This document shows, one piece after another, positions 7,086-15,316 of a DNA stretch of 23,521 bases (the first letter of the stretch is position 1; the number at the start of each line of letters is the position of its first letter). This DNA comes from Halarsenatibacter sp964462585. Its GTDB lineage: Bacteria; Bacillota; Halanaerobiia; Halanaerobiales; Halarsenatibacteraceae. The DNA lies in assembly GCA_964462585.1 (NCBI GenBank), contig CAYXAK010000028.1, positions 1 to 23,521 of the forward strand. Reading direction: 5' to 3'. The notes beneath the pieces were generated by a model. That model saw only the letters and a program-made list of their open reading frames with translations, was not told where the DNA came from and ran no database searches. Both the position numbers and the translations under genes were made by a program.

Positions 7086-8717
7086 TTAAATCTGATAGAG
7101 CATCTGGTAATAATCCTCCAGCATACGGCGGGCGGAGAACTGATCATGTGTTGTTTTGAGGCTGTACTGCATCATCATCAACCAGCGTTCACGGTTTTTG
7201 TAATAGGTCGGTATGACCTCATTTCCCAGAACATCGTAAAGGGCATGCAGATCGTGTTCATCCTGGCCCTCACCGACGTAGGCATCGCCAAACTGCCAGC
7301 CGTTGATGCCGTGCTGACAGGCTTCGGCCCACCAGCCGTCGAGTGTGCTCAGATTGAGGACACCGTTCATGGCTGCTTTCATGCCCGAAGTTCCGCTGGC
7401 CTCCAGCGGGCGGCGGGGGTTGTTGAGCCAGACGTCAACCCCCCGGGTCATAAGCCGTCCAATCTCTATATTGTAATCCTCCAGAAATACGACATTTTCC
7501 GGGAAGCGCCTGGATATCTTCACAATATTGGCTATGATATCCTTGCCAATATTGTCCTCGGGATGGGCTTTGCCGGAGAAGACGACCTGTATTTTGTCAT
7601 CTTCCAGCAGGGGCCTGATGGTATCCATATCCCAGAATATCATATCCGGCCTCTTGTAGCTGGCCGCCCTGCGGGCAAAGCCGATCAGAAGCTGGTCCTC
7701 GTCCAGATGCTGATCGTTTTCCTCGGCTATATATTTAAGCAGATTCTTTTTGTTCTCCTGGTGGAAGCGTTTGATCTTTCTCCTGTCGAAGAGGGCATCA
7801 TACATGCGCTCATCGACCCAGGTCTGGCGGTGTACACCGTTGGTTATGGACATGATAGGTGCTTTGTTATCGACCTCATTCCACATATCCCGGGCGGTGA
7901 TGCCGTGAAGTCTGGCCACACCGTTGGCCCTGGAGGAGAGCCTGAGGCCGGCCACTGTCATATTGAAGGGATTGCCTCCGATCTCCTCCATCTGATGTGG
8001 TGATAGACCGTTGAAGGCTCCCATATCCTCCAGATTCTCCAGAGGATGTGATTCATTGCCTTCTTTGACAGGTGTGTGGGTGGTGAATACTATATGCTCC
8101 CTCACAGACTCCCAGGCCTCATGGAAGGAGGTATCGTCATCCATCTGTTCCTGGATCAGCTCGGTCCCGGCCAGGGCGGCATGGCCTTCGTTAAAGTGGT
8201 AGATATCGACATCTATTCCCAGCTTTCTTAGAGCCCGAACTCCGCCTATACCCAGCACTATCTCCTGGGCGATTCTCTCCCGGGAGGAGCCTACATAGAG
8301 CCTCTCTGTTATCCATCTTTTATCCCCGTTCTGCTTTAAGTTGGCATCGAGGAGATAGATGGGATTGTTATCGAATTTGTCGACCTTCCAGATGCGGCAG
8401 GTTATCTCCTCGTCATCGACCATCACGCTCACCGTGCTGCCGGTATCCTCAACATGCTGATAATTTTGCTCTTCCGAGGCGAAATTATCATAGGGCCGGC
8501 CGTAATCATCGATCAGCTGTTTGGTATATCCCTTGCTCCACATGATACCTATTCCCACCATCGGCAGGTCCTGCTCTCTGGCTGTTTTCATTAAGTCTCC
8601 AGCCAGTATGCCCAATCCTCCGGAATAGATGCGGAATTTTTCGTTCAGGCCGTATTCCATACAGAAATAGGCGATGCGGGGAAGGTCCTCTCTGTTCTCT
8701 AAAATTTGATTTTGCAT
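7086..8717 (-). CDS. glgP: Alpha-glucan (glycogen) phosphorylase, short form
   Basis: This protein of 543 residues belongs to GT35. It releases glucose-1-phosphate from the ends of glycogen or maltodextrin using PLP. The N-terminus (AYFCMEYGLNEKF, IYSGGLGILAGD) is typical of the family, and the PLP lysine is K447 in EASGTSGMKAAMNG, followed by NLSTLDGWW. The protein is about 250 residues shorter than the muscle/E. coli type (roughly 800) and matches the short alpha-glucan phosphorylases of Thermotoga, archaea and anaerobic Bacillota. The ATG is preceded by GAGGTGAT. The gene diverges from pulA, whose product removes the branches that stop phosphorylase, so joint control is likely. The hairpin at 7018-7049 ends the transcript. 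The assignment is firm; preference for glycogen over shorter dextrins is unknown. Confidence 0.94.
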   Translation of the reverse strand: MQNQILENREDLPRIAYFCMEYGLNEKFRIYSGGLGILAGDLMKTAREQDLPMVGIGIMWSKGYTKQLIDDYGRPYDNFASEEQNYQHVEDTGSTVSVMVDDEEITCRIWKVDKFDNNPIYLLDANLKQNGDKRWITERLYVGSSRERIAQEIVLGIGGVRALRKLGIDVDIYHFNEGHAALAGTELIQEQMDDDTSFHEAWESVREHIVFTTHTPVKEGNESHPLENLEDMGAFNGLSPHQMEEIGGNPFNMTVAGLRLSSRANGVARLHGITARDMWNEVDNKAPIMSITNGVHRQTWVDERMYDALFDRRKIKRFHQENKKNLLKYIAEENDQHLDEDQLLIGFARRAASYKRPDMIFWDMDTIRPLLEDDKIQVVFSGKAHPEDNIGKDIIANIVKISRRFPENVVFLEDYNIEIGRLMTRGVDVWLNNPRRPLEASGTSGMKAAMNGVLNLSTLDGWWAEACQHGINGWQFGDAYVGEGQDEHDLHALYDVLGNEVIPTYYKNRERWLMMMQYSLKTTHDQFSARRMLEDYYQMLYQI

Positions 8718-8820
8718 TTAATAGATCACCTCAGGGCGTATTTATTTCCGGTCAAGCTAAAAATATGCTCCATCACCATCGCTCAATATCGCTCTTTCGA
8801 ACACTTTTTTCTGGATTTTA

Positions 8821-8849
8821 TTTACTTATGACTCTATTAATTATATAAT
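8821..8849 (+). promoter_or_regulatory. Sigma-70 type promoter for pulA
   Basis: A -35 box TTTACT (8821-8826, 4 of 6) and a perfect -10 box TATAAT (8844-8849) are 17 bases apart. Transcription would begin near 8856, leaving a leader of about 45 bases with the AGGAGGT ribosome binding site at 8884-8890. Confidence 0.6.
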
Positions 8850-8900
8850 AAAAAGAACTGATAGTAAAATCAATGAAAGTCACAGGAGGTTACAAGCGCT

Positions 8901-10808
8901 TTGGATGATTCCAAAAAAATCGGTCTGGAGAATACCGGATATGAGCTCCTCGACCCCGAAAAGAGCCTGGGAGTCTGGTGCAGTGAGGAGAGGACCATCT
9001 TTCATTTCTGGGTCAAAGATGCCGGGGCCGTAAATGTCAAGTTCTCCCGGGAGGAGGACGGAGCTGCCCATCGTGTTTTTGATCTCTACCCCCGGGGCGG
9101 TGAATACTGGCATCTGGAGGTCGATGAGGATCTCCACGGCAGTTATTACTGGCTGGAGGTCAGCAGAGGTGGTGAGGTCTTTAAAACTGTGGATCCCTGG
9201 GCCAAGGCTGTCAGCACCAACAGCCAGCGGGCAATAGCTGTTGATATGGACCGCACCGATCCACCCGGCTGGCATGAGGATAGAAGACCCGCTCTTGAAA
9301 AGGAAGTGGATGCGGTCATATATGAGGTTCATGTGCGTGATTTCAGCAGTCATCTCCATTCAGGCATGAAGAACAGGGGCGGATATCTGGCCTTCACGGA
9401 GGAGGGGACGGCCAATAAGGCCGGGCTGAGCACAGGCCTGGATCACCTCTCCTCTCTGGGCATAACACATGTCCAGCTGCTGCCCATCTATGATTTTGTC
9501 AGCGTCGATGATACCGATCCTGAAGATTACAACTGGGGCTATGATCCCTACTGTTATAATTCGCCGGAGGGTTCCTATGCCAGCGACACCTCCGATCTCT
9601 CCCGTGTGACGGAGCTGAAGGAGCTGATAATGGCCCTGCACAGCCGGGGCATAGGTGTGATTATGGATGTGGTCTTCAACCATACCTATCACACCCGCTA
9701 TTCTCCCCTCAATATATTAGCCCCTGATTATTTTTACCGCTGGGAGAGCGAATATGAGGTGGCGAATGGTTCCGGTGTGGGCAATGAGCTGGCCACCGAG
9801 CGGGAGAAGGTGAGGGAATTCATACTGCAGTCAGTGGCCTACTGGGCGGAGGAGTATCATCTGGATGGATTTCGCTTTGATCTGATGGGATTAATAGACA
9901 GGGAGACCATGCTTGAGGTGAGAAAAACTCTCGATAAAATCGATGAATCCCTGCTGGTATATGGTGAACCCTGGTATGCACTGCCCCCCAATCTCTCCGA
10001 GGATAGATTGATGGTAAAAGGAGCTCAGCGCGGCGAGCGAATAGGGGTCTTCAACGATGAGTTCCGCGAAGCGATAAAGGGCGACAATGACGGGCCTGTA
10101 CCCGGATTTGTCACCGGAGACGGTGAGAGGGAGCATGAGATCAAAAAGGGGGTTGTCGGCCACACTCCCTATGATGAGGGGCTTATGGGCATGACCGACC
10201 AGCCCGGTGAATCCATCAACTATGTCAGCTGCCATGACAATCTGACACTGTGGGATAAGCTGAAAAAGACCTGTCCGAACAGCAGTGAGAGGGAGCTTAT
10301 CCGCTATCACCGTTTTGCCCATGCCATAATCTTCACCTCCCAGGGTGTGGCCTTTATGCACGGGGGCGCGGAATTTCTGCGCACCAAGTTCGGCGATCAC
10401 AATTCCTACAAATCCGGTGACAGGATAAATGCCCTCAAATGGAACCGCAAGACCAGATACCGAAAAACTCACAATTATGTACGGGGATTGATACATCTCA
10501 GAAGAGAACATCCTGCTTTCCGGCTGGGAAGAGCGGAAGAGGTTAGAGAATATCTTGATTTTTTCCACACACCTCCCGGCATTGTGGGTTTTGTCCTGGC
10601 TCCCTTTGCCGGTGGAGATGACTGGAAGGAGATCACCGTTATCTACAACAGCTGGTCCGAATGGGCGGGTGTAGAGCTGCCGGAATACAAAAATCGCCAT
10701 ATAGTAGTTAACGATGAATGCGCCGGAATAGAGCCGGTAGAGAGCCTTAAAACAGAAGGGGTTGATGTGCCGCCGCATTCCGCCCTGATCATGTACAGCA
10801 ACGGTTAA
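8901..10808 (+). CDS. pulA: Type I pullulanase (glycogen/starch debranching enzyme)
   Basis: The start is TTG at 8901, ten bases after AGGAGGT; there is no in-frame ATG nearby. The 635-residue GH13 enzyme opens with a CBM48-like beta-sandwich (about residues 20-110) before the catalytic barrel. The YNWGYDP motif is diagnostic for type I pullulanase. The other signatures are DVVFNHT, nucleophile D327 in GFRFDLMG, acid/base E356 in YGEPW and D446 in SCHDN. It hydrolyses alpha-1,6 branch points. No signal peptide is visible, so it probably acts in the cytoplasm on stored glycogen with GlgP rather than on external pullulan. The palindrome aagcgctt straddles the start codon. The gene converges on the glgBCD operon, with the hairpin at 10820-10839 between them. 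Confidence 0.93.
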   Translation: MDDSKKIGLENTGYELLDPEKSLGVWCSEERTIFHFWVKDAGAVNVKFSREEDGAAHRVFDLYPRGGEYWHLEVDEDLHGSYYWLEVSRGGEVFKTVDPWAKAVSTNSQRAIAVDMDRTDPPGWHEDRRPALEKEVDAVIYEVHVRDFSSHLHSGMKNRGGYLAFTEEGTANKAGLSTGLDHLSSLGITHVQLLPIYDFVSVDDTDPEDYNWGYDPYCYNSPEGSYASDTSDLSRVTELKELIMALHSRGIGVIMDVVFNHTYHTRYSPLNILAPDYFYRWESEYEVANGSGVGNELATEREKVREFILQSVAYWAEEYHLDGFRFDLMGLIDRETMLEVRKTLDKIDESLLVYGEPWYALPPNLSEDRLMVKGAQRGERIGVFNDEFREAIKGDNDGPVPGFVTGDGEREHEIKKGVVGHTPYDEGLMGMTDQPGESINYVSCHDNLTLWDKLKKTCPNSSERELIRYHRFAHAIIFTSQGVAFMHGGAEFLRTKFGDHNSYKSGDRINALKWNRKTRYRKTHNYVRGLIHLRREHPAFRLGRAEEVREYLDFFHTPPGIVGFVLAPFAGGDDWKEITVIYNSWSEWAGVELPEYKNRHIVVNDECAGIEPVESLKTEGVDVPPHSALIMYSNG

Positions 10809-10819
10809 AAAAAGACAGA

Positions 10820-10839
10820 GGGCGGGCTGATGCCCGCCC
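10820..10839. terminator. Rho-independent terminator shared by pulA and the glgBCD operon
   Basis: A perfect 8-bp GC-only stem (gggcgggc and gcccgccc) closes a tgat loop. Reading leftward, the stem is followed after six bases by a run of seven T (the complement of 10807-10813), a classical intrinsic terminator for the glgB-glgC-glgD transcript. Reading rightward, for pulA, the T-run is weak and displaced. Confidence 0.8.
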
Positions 10840-10893
10840 CTATCATCTGGCAGTTAATTTTTTATCGGCCGTATTGATCGTATTGAGATATAA

Positions 10894-12009
10894 TTAGATG
10901 GTCGAACCCTTCTCAACTATAAGGGGAAAGCTGGAATCTCCCCTGAGCTCTTTGTCGGGAGAGACCCTCACATTTTTATCGAGTATCACGTTTTCCAGTC
11001 TGACATTTTCTTTTATCTGGCTTTTCTGCATAATTATCGAATTCTTTATCGTTGTGTTTTCCCCTACCTTGACACCCCGGAAGAGGACCGAATTCTCCAC
11101 CTCTCCGGCGATATGGCAGCCGTTGGCCGCCAGCACATTTTTGACCCGGGAGCTGGGTGTGTACTGTGTGGCCGCTTCGTCTTTGGGCTTGGTGTAGATA
11201 GGCCCCTGTTCCTCCAGGAGCTCGGAGAAGATCTCCGGCTGCAGCAGCTCCATATTTCTGCGATAAAATTCGCTGAGCGAGCCGATTATGGCCACATAAT
11301 CGTGGAAAGGATAGCCGCGCACATCGTACTGACTCAGACGGGAAGCGATGCCATTTTTTTCAAAATCCCACTGCCCTTTGGAGACTGTTTCATCTATCAT
11401 CTCCAGCAGGAGGTCCTTCTTCATCACATATTTTTTTAAGGATATTCTGGTGTTGCGCCTGGTGTCGGGATTTATCTTCATATCCACAACTCTATCACCG
11501 GAGTCGGTCATCAACGTGGTGTAGTGGGAATCGCGGTGGAGTGTCTCCAGGTCCTTATAGACCACTGTGATATCCGCACCTGTCTCCAGATGATAGTTGA
11601 AGACATCTTTGTAATCTATGTTGCATATCACAAAGGGATAGTCCACTATCACATAATCCTGGCGGGAGCGGTGGAGATAATCCATATTGGTGTAGAAGTT
11701 TTCCATATCTCCCTTGTAGAGCTGGCTGTTGTCATAGATATGGGCCGGTGGCAGAAGAAAGAGCCCATCCCGCTTGGTATCAAGCCCCCAGGGTTTGCCG
11801 GGGCCTATATGGTCCAGCAGCGAGCGGAAGCGGCTTTCCAGCAGTATTCCCACATTGCTTATGCCGGAATTGACCAGGTTGGAAAGGGGAAAATCTATCA
11901 GCCTGTATCTGCTGAAGACAGGGGCTGAGGCCAGAGAGCGGTGACCGGTGATCTCTTTCAGCGAAATCCCCTGAGGATTGTTATTGATAATTCCCATGAC
12001 ATTATCCAT
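10894..12009 (-). CDS. glgD: Glucose-1-phosphate adenylyltransferase, GlgD subunit
   Basis: This 371-residue protein is homologous to GlgC next door, sharing YRLIDFPLSNLVNSG and a C-terminal left-handed beta-helix (repeats such as NTTIKNSIIMQKSQI). Its N-terminus reads MGIINNNPQGISLKEIT, so the GGxGTRLxxLT pyrophosphate loop of active enzymes is missing. This is characteristic of GlgD of Bacillota, a non-catalytic or weakly catalytic partner that associates with GlgC and raises its activity in ADP-glucose synthesis. It is the last gene of the leftward glgB-glgC-glgD operon, 41 bases after glgC, with a strong GAGGAGGG ribosome binding site and a terminator 55 bases beyond the stop. The assignment is secure. 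Confidence 0.94.
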   Translation of the reverse strand: MDNVMGIINNNPQGISLKEITGHRSLASAPVFSRYRLIDFPLSNLVNSGISNVGILLESRFRSLLDHIGPGKPWGLDTKRDGLFLLPPAHIYDNSQLYKGDMENFYTNMDYLHRSRQDYVIVDYPFVICNIDYKDVFNYHLETGADITVVYKDLETLHRDSHYTTLMTDSGDRVVDMKINPDTRRNTRISLKKYVMKKDLLLEMIDETVSKGQWDFEKNGIASRLSQYDVRGYPFHDYVAIIGSLSEFYRRNMELLQPEIFSELLEEQGPIYTKPKDEAATQYTPSSRVKNVLAANGCHIAGEVENSVLFRGVKVGENTTIKNSIIMQKSQIKENVRLENVILDKNVRVSPDKELRGDSSFPLIVEKGSTI

Positions 12010-12050
12010 GTTGATTGCCCTCCTCTGTCAGAGATTTAGTCATATCGGGA

Positions 12051-13232
12051 TTAGATGCCGATAGCTGAACCATGCTCGATCTCCTCCCCATCTTCTATTC
12101 TCTCTCCCTCTCCTATGACGGTCACCTCGAGCTCTTCATCCTCACCGCTGCCGATCAGGGCATCTTTTTCAATGACTGAATTCTGGCCGATTATGGCCTT
12201 ATTGATATGAACTCCCTCTCCCACGCTGACATTGGGCATGAGCACCGAATCTTTTATCACCGCATTGCGTGCCACCTCGGATCCGTAGAAGAGGACTGAA
12301 TTTTTCACACTTCCCCTGATCCTGGTCCCCTTGTTTATAATCGAATTGGAGACTTCAGCGGTCTCGGCCACATACTGGGGAGGACGGTTGGGGTTTACAC
12401 TGCAGATGACCCAGTCACGGTCGTAGAGATTCAGCGATTTTCCCTCTTCTCTGAGCAGATCCATATGTCCCTGCCAGTAGCTTTTGATCGTGCCCACATC
12501 CTTCCAATACCCGGAAAACTGATAGGTATAGAGCTGGCGCTGGTCCTCCAGCATGGTCGGTATGATATTTTTGCCGAAATCCCTGTCCGATTCGGGATCG
12601 GCGGCATCCGCCTCCAGATAATCTCTGAGCAGAGGCCAGTTGAAAACATAGATGCCCATAGAAGCCAGATTGCTGCGGGCTTCATCCGGTTTCTCCTGAA
12701 AATCCTTTATGCGATCCTCTTCATCTGTGATCATCACACCAAAGCGGTAGGTCTCCTCCCAGGGCACCTCGCGCACGGCTATGCTGGCTTCGGCCCCCTT
12801 TTCTTTGTGTTCCTCTATCATCAGCGAGTAATCCATCTTGTAGATATGATCTCCGGAGAGTACCAGAACATAGTCGGGGTCATACAGATCTATATACTGT
12901 ATATTCTGAAAGACAGCGTCTGCCGTGCCCTGATACCACCTGCCCCCGGAATCGCTCAGATAGGGTGGGAGGACGGTGACACCGCCATCCCTGCTGTCGA
13001 GATCCCAGGAACTTCCGTTGCCGATATAGGAGTTCAGGACCAGAGGTTCATACTGGGTGAGAACCCCCACGGTGTCGAGCCCGGAATTCATGCAGTTGCT
13101 CAGGGGAAAATCGATCAGGCGATATTCTGCTCCAAAGGGCACCGCCGGCTTGGCTATATTTTTGGTCAGCACACCCAGACGTGTGCCCTTGCCGCCTGCC
13201 AGCAGCATCGTTACAACCTCTTTAGAAGACAT
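12051..13232 (-). CDS. glgC: Glucose-1-phosphate adenylyltransferase, catalytic subunit
   Basis: This 393-residue protein makes ADP-glucose from ATP and glucose-1-phosphate, the committed step of bacterial glycogen synthesis. It has the nucleotide loop LLAGGKGTRLGVLT near the N-terminus, followed by KPAVPFGAEYRLIDFPLSN. It also has VLSGDHIYKMDYSLMI with the metal-binding Asp, the sugar-phosphate site FQEKPDEA, a KDVGTIKSYW segment, and a C-terminal hexapeptide beta-helix that usually carries allosteric sites. The length is normal for the family. The ATG is preceded by CTAGGAGGGAT. It lies between glgB (35 bases) and glgD (41 bases) on the same strand, as expected for a heteromeric GlgC/GlgD enzyme. 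Confidence 0.97.
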   Translation of the reverse strand: MSSKEVVTMLLAGGKGTRLGVLTKNIAKPAVPFGAEYRLIDFPLSNCMNSGLDTVGVLTQYEPLVLNSYIGNGSSWDLDSRDGGVTVLPPYLSDSGGRWYQGTADAVFQNIQYIDLYDPDYVLVLSGDHIYKMDYSLMIEEHKEKGAEASIAVREVPWEETYRFGVMITDEEDRIKDFQEKPDEARSNLASMGIYVFNWPLLRDYLEADAADPESDRDFGKNIIPTMLEDQRQLYTYQFSGYWKDVGTIKSYWQGHMDLLREEGKSLNLYDRDWVICSVNPNRPPQYVAETAEVSNSIINKGTRIRGSVKNSVLFYGSEVARNAVIKDSVLMPNVSVGEGVHINKAIIGQNSVIEKDALIGSGEDEELEVTVIGEGERIEDGEEIEHGSAIGI

Positions 13233-13267
13233 ATAATCCCTCCTAGGTGTAGATTTCCGCTCTCACA

Positions 13268-15154
13268 TCACTCCGGTTTCAGATATAGTGCGGCCAGTGG
13301 TGGCAGTCTCAGCTCTGCCGAATAGGGTCGACCATGAAACTCTCTGGCTTCAGCCTGATAAAAACTTCTTTCAGAGTAACCTGAACCCCCGTAGAGGGGA
13401 TCATCGCTGTCGAATATGACTTCATATCTGCCCTCCCGGGGCAGACCTATGCGATAGTCATCACGTGGTTCAGGTGTAAAATTGCCGACCATGATCAGAG
13501 GTTCTCCCTCCTGGTTGAAGCGGATAAAGCTCAAAACGCTCTGGCTGCTGTCATTTGCCTCAATCCACTCAAAGCCCTCTTTTTCATGGTCGAGCTGCCA
13601 GAGGGGGCTCTGGTTGAGATAGATGCTGTTGAGCCGTTTGATCATCCCGTGCAGCTGGCTGTGCTTCTCATAGTCCAGCAGAAACCAGTCCAGCTCCTGC
13701 CTGTAATTCCACTCTATGAACTGGCCGAACTCTCCCCCCATGAAGAGGAGATTCTTGCCCGGGTGTGCCAGCATATAGGCATAGAGCAGGCGCAGATTGG
13801 CAAACTTCTGCCAGTAATCGCCGGGCATCTTATCCAGCAGTGATTTTTTGCCGTGGACCACTTCATCGTGAGATAAAGGCAGTATAAAATTTTCCGAGTA
13901 GGCATACATTATGGAGAAGGTGAGATTGTTGTGCTTCCATTTGCGGAAGATGGGGTCTGTTTCCATATAATCCAGCACATCGTTCATCCAGCCCATATTC
14001 CACTTGAAGTTAAATCCCAGCCCTCCGATATAGGCTGGAGCTGTGACCTGAGGCCATGATGTCGACTCCTCTGCGATCATCATCACACCGGGGTGTTCCT
14101 TGAATACGACTTCATTGAGGCGCCGCAGAAACTGTATGGCCTTGATATTTTCCCGCCCCCCGTATTCGTTGGGGCGCCATTCCCCATTCTCCCGGCCGTA
14201 ATCCAGGTAGAGCATATTGCTGACCGCATCAGCCCTGATGCCGTCGACATGATACTTTTCAAACCAGAAGCAGGCATTTGAGATGAGAAAGCTCCAGACC
14301 TCGGGCTGGGCGAAGTCGAAGTTGAGAGTATCCCACTGTGTGTTTTCCGCCCGCAGGGGATCAGCACTTTCATAGAGCTCCGTGCCGTCGAAGAGGCGGA
14401 GGCCGTGGTCATCGCGGCAGAAATGACTCGGCACCCAGTCTATGATCACTCCCAGGCCGGCCTGATGCAGACGGTCGACGAAATACATGAAATCCTCCGG
14501 TGACCCATATCTGCTGGTGACCGAGTAATAGCCTGTGGTCTGATACCCCCAGGATCCGTCAAAGGGGTGTTCGGTTATGGGCATCAGCTCCACATGGGTG
14601 AAGTTCATATCCTGTAGATATTCTGCCAGCCTGTCGGCCAGGACCCGGTAGTTGAGATAATCTTCATCCTCATCCCTCTGCCATGAGCCCAGATGAACTT
14701 CATAGATCAGGACGGGTTCATTTAGATCCTCCTGGCTGCTTCTCTCCCTCATCCACCTGTCATCCTGCCAGTCATAGCCGCTCAGATCTTTAATTATGGA
14801 GGCGGTTTTGGGCTTTTTTTCGGAAGAATAGCCGTAGGGGTCAGCCTTCAGCCTGGTCTGCCCTCCCGGGCCGATGATATGGTACTTGTATTTCATTCCC
14901 TCCCGGGCTCCCTCGATAAAGCCGGTCCAGAGGCCGCTCTCCTCAATTCTCTCCAGCGGATCATTCTTTTCTGACCAGCTGTTAAAATCCCCGGTCACGT
15001 AGACATTATCAGCATTGGGAGCCCAGACGGTGAATCTGGTCCCCTTTCTGTCTTTTTCCTCGCCGGGGATGGCCCCCATAAATTCGTAGGCCTGATAGTG
15101 CTGCCCCCTGTGGAATAGATAGCGGTCATAACTGGTGGGAGTTTTGGCAGCCAT
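13268..15154 (-). CDS. glgB: 1,4-alpha-glucan branching enzyme
   Basis: This GH13 protein of 628 residues cuts alpha-1,4 chains and reattaches them by alpha-1,6 bonds, giving glycogen its branches. An N-terminal CBM48 domain (TRFTVWAPNADNVYVTGDFN) precedes the barrel. Catalytic residues are nucleophile D309 in DGIRADAVSNMLYLDYG, acid/base E362 in MIAEESTSW and D430 in LSHDEVVHGKKS. The FMGGEFGQFIEW segment and C-terminal beta domain are typical. The length matches branching enzymes with a single N-terminal domain. The ATG is preceded by AAGGAGTGAT. It is the first gene of the leftward glgBCD operon and diverges from glgA across 162 bases that should hold both promoters. Confidence 0.97.
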   Translation of the reverse strand: MAAKTPTSYDRYLFHRGQHYQAYEFMGAIPGEEKDRKGTRFTVWAPNADNVYVTGDFNSWSEKNDPLERIEESGLWTGFIEGAREGMKYKYHIIGPGGQTRLKADPYGYSSEKKPKTASIIKDLSGYDWQDDRWMRERSSQEDLNEPVLIYEVHLGSWQRDEDEDYLNYRVLADRLAEYLQDMNFTHVELMPITEHPFDGSWGYQTTGYYSVTSRYGSPEDFMYFVDRLHQAGLGVIIDWVPSHFCRDDHGLRLFDGTELYESADPLRAENTQWDTLNFDFAQPEVWSFLISNACFWFEKYHVDGIRADAVSNMLYLDYGRENGEWRPNEYGGRENIKAIQFLRRLNEVVFKEHPGVMMIAEESTSWPQVTAPAYIGGLGFNFKWNMGWMNDVLDYMETDPIFRKWKHNNLTFSIMYAYSENFILPLSHDEVVHGKKSLLDKMPGDYWQKFANLRLLYAYMLAHPGKNLLFMGGEFGQFIEWNYRQELDWFLLDYEKHSQLHGMIKRLNSIYLNQSPLWQLDHEKEGFEWIEANDSSQSVLSFIRFNQEGEPLIMVGNFTPEPRDDYRIGLPREGRYEVIFDSDDPLYGGSGYSERSFYQAEAREFHGRPYSAELRLPPLAALYLKPE

Positions 15155-15237
15155 TTAAATCACTCCTTCCTGTATTCCTTATTCCTGCATTTATATAATT
15201 CTTCATGATATGCTAAAAACCTGCTTTGAGATAAATT

Positions 15238-15259
15238 CTCCTCTCCAAATAAAGAGGAG
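15238..15259. repeat. Inverted repeat in the glgB-glgA divergent region
   Basis: Arms ctcctct (15238-15244) and agaggag (15253-15259) flank eight AT-rich bases, in the middle of the 162-base gap between glgB and glgA. It could be an operator for joint control or a minor mRNA hairpin. No convincing -35/-10 pair was found for either gene here. The arms are short, so chance is not excluded. Confidence 0.3.
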
Positions 15260-15316
15260 TTTGCTCCCGGCTGTTTAATTAAAAGAATAGGAATAACATA
15301 AACGAGGTGATATGGC

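Noticed and set aside
7008..8003. 331-codon open frame on the plus strand
   Set aside because: It lies antisense to glgP, whose frame has unmistakable family motifs; the composition reflects the complementary codons and shows no recognisable domain or ribosome binding site.
9891..10778. 295-codon open frame on the minus strand
   Set aside because: Antisense shadow of pulA, without a supporting Shine-Dalgarno or domain signature.
12465..13325. 286-codon open frame on the plus strand
   Set aside because: Antisense to glgC and the end of glgB; long antisense frames are expected from the codon bias here.
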